From Flavobacteriales bacterium (GTDB taxonomy: Bacteria > Bacteroidota > Bacteroidia > Flavobacteriales > BACL11), in assembly GCA_002710495.1 (NCBI GenBank), contig PAKE01000039.1, forward strand, positions 4,038 through 9,194: 5,157 bases of DNA, in the 5' to 3' direction. Within the stretch, counting starts at the first letter, position 1, and each line of letters begins with the position of its first letter. The position numbers were made by a program, and so were the translations under genes. Below the pieces are notes generated by a model. The model had not been told where the DNA came from, ran no database searches, and saw nothing but the letters and a program-made list of their open reading frames with translations. This document shows, one piece after another, positions 1 through 5,157 of this stretch.

Positions 1-1197
1 GCGGAGGAGATGCAACGACAATCTTTTGATGTTCCTCTAATGATTGGAGGAGCTACAACATCAAAGGTACATACTGCTGTAAAGTTAATGGATAAATACA
101 CTAATAATTCTATAATACATGTGTTAGATGCTTCCAAGTCCGTAAGTGTTAGTAGTAAGTTATTAGGTTCCGATTCTGAAAACTTTAAATCAGACATGAA
201 GGAAAAGTACTTAGAGATTAAAGGTCATTATTTAAAAAGAAGAAGTCAAAAAGAGTATATTTCTTTAGAAGAAGCAAGAAAGAATTGTTTTGATTATGAT
301 TGGCGTAATTACAATTCTATTATACCTAATAATTTGGGAGTAAACATTTTTGAAAATATAAATATTGAAGATGTAATCGCATATATTGATTGGACCCCTT
401 TCTTTATTTCTTGGGAGATGAAAGGAAAGTTTCCTGCAATTTTCTCAGATGAAAAATATGGAGAAGAAGCTACAGGTTTGCACAATGATGCGGTCGAAAT
501 GCTGAAAAAAATTGTTTCAGAAAAATGGTTAACTTTAAAATCGGTAGTAGGTATTTGGGAAGCAAAACAAGAGGGAGATGATGTTGTTCTTCTTTCAGTA
601 AAAGGAGAACAATTAGAAACCTTTAATTTCCTCCGTCAGCAATCCAAAAAGTCAAAAAATAACCTTTGTTTATCAGACTATATTTCTCCTATAAAAGATT
701 ATATGGGAGCTTTTGTTTGTACGGCAGGTTTGGAGATCGAAAAACAACTAGAGATATTTGAAAAGGATTTGGATGACTATAATAGTATCCTGCTAAAATC
801 GTTAGCGGACAGATTAGCAGAGGCTCTTACCGAATACATGCATGAAAAAGTAAGAAAAGAAATTTGGGGATATGCTTCTGATGAGAAATTCAAGAATGAT
901 GAGTTGATAAAAGAAAAGTATCATGGAATTCGTCCTGCTCCTGGTTATACTGCATGTCCAGATCATACGGAGAAGTTGAAGCTTTTTAAGCTCTTAAATG
1001 CAGAACAAATAGGAGTGAGTTTAACAGAAAGCATGGCAATGTATCCAAATGCAACAGTAAGTGGTTATTATTTTTCTCATCCTGAAAGTAAATACTTTAG
1101 TGTTGGAAAAATACAAAATGACCAAATGGAAGATTATTCCAAACGAAAAAAACAGACTATTAATGAAACTAATAAATGGTTAAGTTCAAACATATAA
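1..1197 (+). CDS. metH: B12-dependent methionine synthase, C-terminal part (5'-truncated by window edge)
   Basis: Cobalamin-dependent methionine synthase is a cytoplasmic enzyme that transfers the methyl group of 5-methyl-THF to homocysteine through methylcobalamin. The frame is open from base 1, so the ATG at position 10 is an internal Met and the gene begins upstream. 398 residues are visible. Residues 1 to about 60 are the end of the cobalamin-binding domain, including VPLMIGGATTS, a hallmark of the B12 Rossmann domain. The remainder is the reactivation domain that binds S-adenosylmethionine: YIDWTPFF (about 128-135), ADRLAEALTEYMHEKVRKEIWGYA-like helix (about 269-292), the AdoMet motif RPAPGY (311-316) followed by TACPDHTEK, and the closing SGYYFSHPESKYFSVGKI region. 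All the domain landmarks remembered from E. coli MetH are present and in order. metF starts 4 bp after the stop, which indicates an operon. In many Bacteroidota metH is split into two genes; whether that holds here cannot be seen. Confidence 0.97.
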   Translation, partial: AEEMQRQSFDVPLMIGGATTSKVHTAVKLMDKYTNNSIIHVLDASKSVSVSSKLLGSDSENFKSDMKEKYLEIKGHYLKRRSQKEYISLEEARKNCFDYDWRNYNSIIPNNLGVNIFENINIEDVIAYIDWTPFFISWEMKGKFPAIFSDEKYGEEATGLHNDAVEMLKKIVSEKWLTLKSVVGIWEAKQEGDDVVLLSVKGEQLETFNFLRQQSKKSKNNLCLSDYISPIKDYMGAFVCTAGLEIEKQLEIFEKDLDDYNSILLKSLADRLAEALTEYMHEKVRKEIWGYASDEKFKNDELIKEKYHGIRPAPGYTACPDHTEKLKLFKLLNAEQIGVSLTESMAMYPNATVSGYYFSHPESKYFSVGKIQNDQMEDYSKRKKQTINETNKWLSSNI

Positions 1198-1201
1198 AAT
1201 T

Positions 1202-2155
1202 ATGAAAGTAATAAAACATCTAGAAAACGCAAAACAAACTTTATTCTCTTTTGAGATTTTACCTCCATTAAAGGGCAAGAGTATTGATTCTATTTATAAT
1301 TCTTTAGATCCGTTAATGGAATATAATCCTCCATTTATCGACGTAACTTATCACAGAGAGGAATATGTGTATAAAAATAGAAAAGATGGACTTCTCGAGA
1401 GAATATCTGTAAGAAAAAGACCTGGAACTGTTGGTATTTGTGCCGCAATAATGAATAAGTATAATGTAGATACTGTCCCTCATATTATTTGTGGCGGTTT
1501 TAATAAAGAAGAAACTGAAAACGCACTTATTGATTTGGATTTTTTAGGAATTGATAATGTTTTAGTGCTTAGAGGAGACCCTATTAAATCAGAAACCTAT
1601 TTTAACGCAGAAGAGGGTGGTCATAAATTTGCTTCTGGGCTTTTAAAACAAGTAGATGGAATGAATAATGGAGTTTATTTGGATGAAGAATTAAAGAATT
1701 CTGCAAAAACAGATTTCTGTATTGGAGTTGCTGGATACCCTGAAAAGCATTTTGAGGCAGCTAATATGAGATCGGATATACATTTCCTAAAAAAGAAGGT
1801 AGAAGCAGGTGCGGATTATATTGTAACTCAAATGTTTTTTGATAATCAGAAGTATTATGATTTTGTAAAATTGTGCAGAGAAAATGACATAAATATTCCT
1901 ATTATTCCAGGATTGAAACCCATGTCTACTGAAAAGCAATTAACATTATTACCACAAAGGTTTCATTTGAATGTTCCTAACGAATTAGTAGATGAAGTAC
2001 TGAAATGTAAATCAAATGAAGATGTACGACAAGTAGGAGTAGAGTGGGCTATAAATCAGACAAAAGAATTAATTGAGTTTGGAGCACCTTGTATTCATTT
2101 CTACACTATGGGAAAATCAGATAATGTTCAGAAAATTGTAGGAAATTTTGTTTAA
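1202..2155 (+). CDS. metF: 5,10-methylenetetrahydrofolate reductase (MetF)
   Basis: FAD-dependent cytoplasmic enzyme that reduces 5,10-methylene-THF to 5-methyl-THF, the methyl donor used by MetH encoded just upstream. The product is 317 aa, a normal length for the bacterial single-domain (TIM-barrel) enzyme, which is about 300 aa. Visible family landmarks: FSFEILPP (residues 15-22), whose Glu18 corresponds to the catalytic Glu28 of E. coli MetF; PHIICGG (93-99); LRGDP (123-127), whose Asp126 matches the flavin/folate-contacting Asp120; GVAGYPEKH (175-183); TQMFFD (209-214), with the folate-contacting Gln210; and PGLKP (236-240). The ATG lies 4 bp after the metH stop, with no Shine-Dalgarno sequence but an A/T-rich upstream stretch, as is usual in Bacteroidota. 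It is probably cotranscribed with metH, since no promoter fits in the gap. No truncation or missing key residue was seen. Confidence 0.97.
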   Translation: MKVIKHLENAKQTLFSFEILPPLKGKSIDSIYNSLDPLMEYNPPFIDVTYHREEYVYKNRKDGLLERISVRKRPGTVGICAAIMNKYNVDTVPHIICGGFNKEETENALIDLDFLGIDNVLVLRGDPIKSETYFNAEEGGHKFASGLLKQVDGMNNGVYLDEELKNSAKTDFCIGVAGYPEKHFEAANMRSDIHFLKKKVEAGADYIVTQMFFDNQKYYDFVKLCRENDINIPIIPGLKPMSTEKQLTLLPQRFHLNVPNELVDEVLKCKSNEDVRQVGVEWAINQTKELIEFGAPCIHFYTMGKSDNVQKIVGNFV

Positions 2156-2181
2156 AAAGGTAAGTATTTGAAAGCAGATTC

Positions 2182-2322
2182 TTAACAACAATTTTTAGTA
2201 ACCCAATACCTGTAAGCAATAATTATTTTTTGGTAGGTCTTTAATTGACTTATATCTTTATTAATCATAGATGGAAGTAATATCTTATTAATTTTTGCCA
2301 ATATTTTAAAGATCTTCTTCAT
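2182..2322 (-). CDS. small conserved basic protein, 46 aa, function unknown
   Basis: A short reading frame fills most of the gap between metF and the surface-protein gene. The product is 46 aa, starts MKKIFKILAKINKILLPS and ends RYWVTKNCC, is rich in Lys and Ile, and carries an amphipathic or hydrophobic N-terminal half without a signal-peptidase site. From memory, its pattern (MKK..FK.LAKINK..LPS, then Q..II..RY.VTKN) resembles a family of about 50-aa proteins common in Flavobacteriia that databases often label 'SsrA-binding protein'. It is far too short to be SmpB (about 150 aa), so that label should not be taken as a function. The ATG directly follows the TAA of the upstream gene (TAAATG, zero spacing), so it is probably translated by reinitiation or coupling on the same mRNA. 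The usual family ending (KNALD-like, as I recall it) is replaced here by KNCC. The match to the family is recalled, not searched. Confidence 0.72.
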   Translation of the reverse strand: MKKIFKILAKINKILLPSMINKDISQLKTYQKIIIAYRYWVTKNCC

Positions 2323-3732
2323 TTATTCAATAATTATTCTTTTCTCTACTGTTCCATCAGAATAGATGTAAAATAATGGTATTTTCTTAGTTATTTTACT
2401 TTCTCTTCCTAAAACATCAACAATCTTAATTAATCTCTTGTCTGAATTTATATCTAAAATACTTGTAGGAATATTAGAGACTGTAAAGAATAGTGTAGCA
2501 ATGCATCCTTGTTTATCTGTAACCACACAGGTATAATTACCATTAATTAATGGAGTAATAGTTGATAACGTATCACCTGTACTCCATGTATAACTGTATG
2601 GTGGTGTGCCTCCATTTACATTAACTATTAAATCAAGCATAGATTGATTTATCATGGAGGTTAGCAATGGAGGTTCTGTAACCACATATGTTTCTGTTAT
2701 ATTATTCCCATTTGCATCCGTGACAATTACTGTATATGTTCCAGCAGGAATATTAAATATATCCTGAGTAGATAATCCATTAGACCACATAAAAGTAAAT
2801 GGATAAGATGTACCAAAAACATCTAACATAATAAATCCATCGGAATCTCCATTACAACTTACATTTACTAATTTATCCAGATCAACCATTGGAGGAGATA
2901 TAACAATACTATTTACGGAATTACCTAAGTAGTAAATAATATCTCCATAAGAATTTCCCGCAGAATCTGTTTCCATCTCAGCTAAACTCCAATTTATTGT
3001 AGGATCATTAGTTCTCCACGAATACTTACTTTCATTCCAATAAACACCTAAAGAACTACTATCTTGTATCCATTGAGACACACCTGTGGTAGTATTTGTT
3101 ATCCTAAAAAGGGTATTGTCAAACTCAAAACTTGTTTCAAATACTCTCAATGCATCAAAAGTTACATTTGGCAGTTGAACTTGTCCCCATCCATCCACAA
3201 TAAATTTATCAGTATTTCCATAAATTGATTTAATAGAATCAATAGTATAAGGTCCAATCATTCCTGTTACTAAAGAAGCAGGTAATGGAGGATTTAGTAA
3301 GGTATCCCATTGATATACAACTTGAGTATTAGTAATTGTGTCTAAATAATTTAGAGATGCAGGTAACATCATCTTATTATAAGGAAAAACCATTCCTGAA
3401 TCTACATAACCAACAGCATCAAGTCCATTAACAGATCTGTTTAAATAGAAATATGTTCCAGAATCTACCTCTGCGCATATATTACTTGAGGGAAAACTAG
3501 ATGAATATGGAGTTGCTGCAGGATCAATAAATCCTAAAATCATTTCTGGAGTTCCAGACACATTAGAGAAATTCCAATTTTGATTAGACCCAGAAGATCC
3601 TGGTAAATACGTTCCATAATCGTATGCTGTTATCACAGTATCACCAATATTTGGAAGATTAGAACTAGTTACAGTTATCTGTGAGTAAGATAAAAATGGT
3701 AGTAGTAAAAATAAATAAAATAGTTTTTTCAT
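2323..3732 (-). CDS. secreted SprB-repeat protein with T9SS-like C-terminal tail
   Basis: Predicted exported protein of 469 aa, probably at the cell surface or released. The start is placed at the ATG at 3732 because it opens a clear signal peptide (MKKLFYLFLLLPFLSYSQ, likely cleaved after Ser17). The frame is open 27 codons further upstream, but that extension precedes the signal peptide and overlaps rsgA and the promoter. Residues 19 to about 289 are a Ser/Thr/Asn/Gly-rich, beta-type region that I cannot assign. Residues about 290-355 form an SprB-like repeat (VSCNGDSDG, then PFTFMWSNG, then IPAGTYTVIVTDANGN). Residues about 370-419 form a second (NGGTPPYSYTWSTGD, then INGNYTCVVTDKQGC). Residues 432-469 (VDVLGRE, then PLFYIYSDGTVEKRIIIE) resemble the last strands of a T9SS sorting domain, without the usual upstream PNP motif. 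SprB repeats are known from the gliding adhesin SprB, but this protein is far shorter, so a gliding role is not implied. A 46-aa gene follows without spacing. Confidence 0.88.
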   Translation of the reverse strand: MKKLFYLFLLLPFLSYSQITVTSSNLPNIGDTVITAYDYGTYLPGSSGSNQNWNFSNVSGTPEMILGFIDPAATPYSSSFPSSNICAEVDSGTYFYLNRSVNGLDAVGYVDSGMVFPYNKMMLPASLNYLDTITNTQVVYQWDTLLNPPLPASLVTGMIGPYTIDSIKSIYGNTDKFIVDGWGQVQLPNVTFDALRVFETSFEFDNTLFRITNTTTGVSQWIQDSSSLGVYWNESKYSWRTNDPTINWSLAEMETDSAGNSYGDIIYYLGNSVNSIVISPPMVDLDKLVNVSCNGDSDGFIMLDVFGTSYPFTFMWSNGLSTQDIFNIPAGTYTVIVTDANGNNITETYVVTEPPLLTSMINQSMLDLIVNVNGGTPPYSYTWSTGDTLSTITPLINGNYTCVVTDKQGCIATLFFTVSNIPTSILDINSDKRLIKIVDVLGRESKITKKIPLFYIYSDGTVEKRIIIE

Positions 3733-3753
3733 AATCTTAGTTTTAAATTTCCT

Positions 3754-3761
3754 CAAAGATA
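3754..3761 (-). promoter_or_regulatory. candidate -7 promoter element for the SprB-repeat gene
   Basis: On the minus strand the bases read TATCTTTG, a full match to the Bacteroidota -7 consensus TAnnTTTG. It ends 21 bases before the ATG at 3732, which would give a short leader of roughly 15 nt. No clear -33 TTG was found at the usual distance upstream, so the assignment rests on the -7 element and its position. Confidence 0.5.
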
Positions 3762-3774
3762 AGAAAATTCTTAT
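3759..3774. repeat. 16-bp inverted repeat between the divergent promoters
   Basis: Perfect 7-bp arms ATAAGAA and TTCTTAT are separated by AA. The palindrome lies between the two opposed candidate -7 elements and overlaps the first bases of the minus-strand one. It could be an operator for a dimeric regulator, but it is A/T-rich and could arise by chance in DNA of this composition. Confidence 0.35.
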
Positions 3775-3776
3775 TG

Positions 3777-3784
3777 TATATTTG
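3777..3784 (+). promoter_or_regulatory. candidate -7 promoter element for rsgA-dtd
   Basis: The bases read TATATTTG, matching the Bacteroidota -7 consensus TAnnTTTG, with only 4 bases between the element and the GTG start of rsgA. Initiation at the usual short distance downstream would fall at or next to the start codon. No convincing -33 TTG is seen at the expected spacing upstream. Confidence 0.5.
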
Positions 3785-3788
3785 CCAT

Positions 3789-4715
3789 GTGAAAGGAACT
3801 GTAATAAAAACAACAGGAAGTTGGTACTTAGTAAAATCTGAGAAAGGTGATTTGCTAGAATGCCGCCTAAAAGGAAAGTTTCGAATAAAAGGAATTAAAA
3901 GCACTAATCCTATTGTGGTAGGAGATAGGGTTGTTTTGGAAAAATTAGATGACTCCTTCATGATTAACAAGTTGATGGACAGAAAGAATTTTATTGTCAG
4001 GAAATCAGTAAATTTATCAAAACAAACTCATATTATTGCTTCTAATATAGATCAGGCAATACTGATGGTAACTTTGTTGAATCCTATAACTACCACAACT
4101 TTTATTGATCGGTTTTTGGTTTCTGCAAATGCCTTTGGTGTTGAGGTTGTATTACTTTTTAATAAAACAGATTTGTATAACAACGAGAATAAAGATAATC
4201 ATAAAGAACTAATTAAGGTTTATAAGAAAATAGGATACAAGACTATTTCTCTTTCGGCACTGAAAGACGACCTAAGTAAAGTGAGAAATGTGATGAAAGG
4301 AAAAGTAAATCTGATTTCTGGTCACTCCGGAGTTGGTAAATCTACCTTGATAAATAAGTTGCAACCAAATCTTCATATTAATACAAAAGAAGTTTCTGAA
4401 AGTTATAATCAAGGTCAACATACTACTACTTTTTCGCAGCTTCATAAATTAGATTTTGGAGCCTCAATAATTGATACACCAGGAATAAAAGGTTTTGGTT
4501 TGGTAGAGATTGATAAAAATGAAATTACAAATTTATTCCCAGAATTTTTTGCTTTAAAAAGCAAATGCAAGTTCCATAATTGCATTCATCTTAATGAACC
4601 AAACTGCAAAGTGAAAGATGCGATTATGAAAAATGAAATAGCAGAAAGTAGATACTTTAGCTATTTAGGAATGATAGAGGAAGAGGAGGAGAACTATAGA
4701 TTAAACGATTACTAA
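3789..4715 (+). CDS. rsgA: ribosome small-subunit-dependent GTPase A (RsgA/YjeQ/EngC)
   Basis: Cytoplasmic circularly permuted GTPase that acts late in 30S ribosomal subunit maturation. The product is 308 aa from the GTG at 3789 (MKGTVIKTTGSWYLV), near the roughly 300 aa of B. subtilis YloQ. An in-frame TTG at 3774 would add only five residues and would lie across the promoter element; the ATG at 3787 is followed at once by TGA. An N-terminal OB fold (about 1-70) precedes the G motifs in the permuted order G4-G5-G1-G2-G3 that defines the family: NKTD (125-128), SAL (156-158), GHSGVGKST (178-186), the Thr-rich GQHTTT switch (about 209-214) and DTPGIKGF (229-236). The C-terminal zinc site is intact: Cys260, Cys265, His267 and Cys273 within CKFHNCIHLNEPNC. 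The gene is divergent from the SprB-repeat gene and its TAA overlaps the ATG of dtd. Confidence 0.96.
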   Translation: MKGTVIKTTGSWYLVKSEKGDLLECRLKGKFRIKGIKSTNPIVVGDRVVLEKLDDSFMINKLMDRKNFIVRKSVNLSKQTHIIASNIDQAILMVTLLNPITTTTFIDRFLVSANAFGVEVVLLFNKTDLYNNENKDNHKELIKVYKKIGYKTISLSALKDDLSKVRNVMKGKVNLISGHSGVGKSTLINKLQPNLHINTKEVSESYNQGQHTTTFSQLHKLDFGASIIDTPGIKGFGLVEIDKNEITNLFPEFFALKSKCKFHNCIHLNEPNCKVKDAIMKNEIAESRYFSYLGMIEEEEENYRLNDY

Positions 4716-5157
4716 TGAGAGTAGTTGTTCAGAGAGTAATTAATGCGTCAGTTAGTATTGATGAAAAGAAAGTTGCTGCAATCCATGATGGACTTTTAGT
4801 TTTTTTAGGAATTGGGACTCAAGATACAAAAGAAGACTCGGAGTGGCTTGCAAATAAAATTTCTTCATTGAGAATTTTCTCAGATAAAGATGGGAAAATG
4901 AATAGATCCGTTACAGAAGTTAATGGAGAAGTTATTGTGGTAAGTCAGTTTACATTACATGCAAAAACAAAGAAAGGAAACCGACCATCATATATAAAAG
5001 CTTCCAGACCAGAACATGCTATACCCTTGTATGAACAATTTAAAAAAGAGTTGTCTGATATAATAGGAAAAGAAGTTCAGTCTGGAGAGTTTGCTGCGGA
5101 TATGAAAGTTTCTTTGACCAATGATGGACCTGTCACTATAATTATTGATACAAAAAA
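4715..5157 (+). CDS. dtd: D-aminoacyl-tRNA deacylase (Dtd), 3' end cut by window edge
   Basis: Dtd hydrolyses D-amino acids (classically D-Tyr) mischarged on tRNA, and glycine from mischarged tRNA(Ala), so it is a cytoplasmic proofreading enzyme. 147 residues are visible and the frame is still open at the last base. The family is about 145-150 aa, so only a few residues and the stop should be missing. Landmarks: the start MRVVVQRVINASV; RIFSDKDGKMN (53-63); SQFTLHA (77-83), the active-site loop; RPSY (90-93); FAADM (126-130); and NDGPVT (136-141), which contains the Gly-cisPro pair (Gly138-Pro139) responsible for chiral selection. The ATG shares its A with the rsgA stop (TAATG), a one-base overlap that suggests translational coupling. 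In related genomes a MazG-type pyrophosphohydrolase gene often follows, but that region is outside the window. Confidence 0.95.
   Translation, partial: MRVVVQRVINASVSIDEKKVAAIHDGLLVFLGIGTQDTKEDSEWLANKISSLRIFSDKDGKMNRSVTEVNGEVIVVSQFTLHAKTKKGNRPSYIKASRPEHAIPLYEQFKKELSDIIGKEVQSGEFAADMKVSLTNDGPVTIIIDTK

Noticed and set aside
10..12. ATG as the true start of the first gene
   Set aside because: The frame is open to base 1 and the sequence is mid-domain MetH, so this Met is internal.
2323..3732. Calling the SprB-repeat protein a gliding adhesin (SprB)
   Set aside because: SprB is a giant protein with many repeats. This protein has two repeats in 469 aa and no gliding genes are nearby.
3774..3788. 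TTG start for rsgA, adding five residues
   Set aside because: The codon lies just upstream of and across the TATATTTG element, and the family usually begins at the GTG-equivalent position (M.GTV.K.TGSWY).
3733..3813. 27-residue N-terminal extension of the SprB-repeat protein, starting at 3813
   Set aside because: It would put a basic, non-signal sequence ahead of a well-formed signal peptide, overlap rsgA, and start upstream of the candidate promoter. The ATG at 3732 fits better.
3743..3970. Minus-strand 75-codon open frame opposite the start of rsgA
   Set aside because: It lies antisense within the conserved N-terminal coding region of rsgA, shows no recognisable domain, and runs over the promoter region. 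It is a shadow frame.
4677..4692. Purine-rich GAGGAAGAGGAGGAGA as a Shine-Dalgarno for dtd
   Set aside because: It ends 22 bases before the dtd ATG, too far to act as one, and it simply encodes the Glu-rich end of RsgA (EEEEE).
1..5157. Defence system, mobile element, CRISPR array or RNA gene
   Set aside because: Both strands are accounted for by housekeeping genes, one surface protein and one small gene. No direct-repeat array, transposase, or tRNA/rRNA-like sequence was seen.

Overview
The window is about one third G+C and almost entirely coding. It looks like a chromosomal segment of a member of the Bacteroidota, most likely order Flavobacteriales. Three things point there: a secreted protein with SprB repeats and a type IX secretion (T9SS)-like C-terminus, promoter elements matching the Bacteroidota -7 consensus TAnnTTTG, and starts that lack Shine-Dalgarno sequences. 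No mobile element, tRNA, rRNA or CRISPR array is visible.

Left part (1-2155, + strand): the 3' end of metH (B12-dependent methionine synthase, from the end of the cobalamin-binding domain through the reactivation domain) is followed 4 bp later by a complete metF (5,10-methylenetetrahydrofolate reductase). MetF makes the 5-methyl-THF that MetH uses to methylate homocysteine, so this is a compact methionine/one-carbon operon.

Middle part (2182-3732, - strand, convergent with metF across a 26-bp gap): a 469-aa secreted protein (signal peptide, uncharacterised beta-rich region, two SprB-like repeats, short T9SS-like tail). Its TAA stop is directly followed by the ATG of a 46-aa basic protein, with no spacer. 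This small gene fills what would otherwise look like a 167-bp intergenic gap.

Right part (3789-5157, + strand): rsgA (circularly permuted ribosome-assembly GTPase) and dtd (D-aminoacyl-tRNA deacylase) overlap by one base (TAATG). Both act in translation quality. dtd runs off the window edge just before its expected stop. The 56-bp spacer between the divergent minus-strand gene and rsgA holds a candidate -7 element for each direction and a short palindrome between them. The rsgA element lies so close to the GTG start that its mRNA may be leaderless.

Most of the content is ordinary housekeeping. The parts most worth a second look are the small 46-aa gene, its coupling to the surface protein, and the divergent promoter region.
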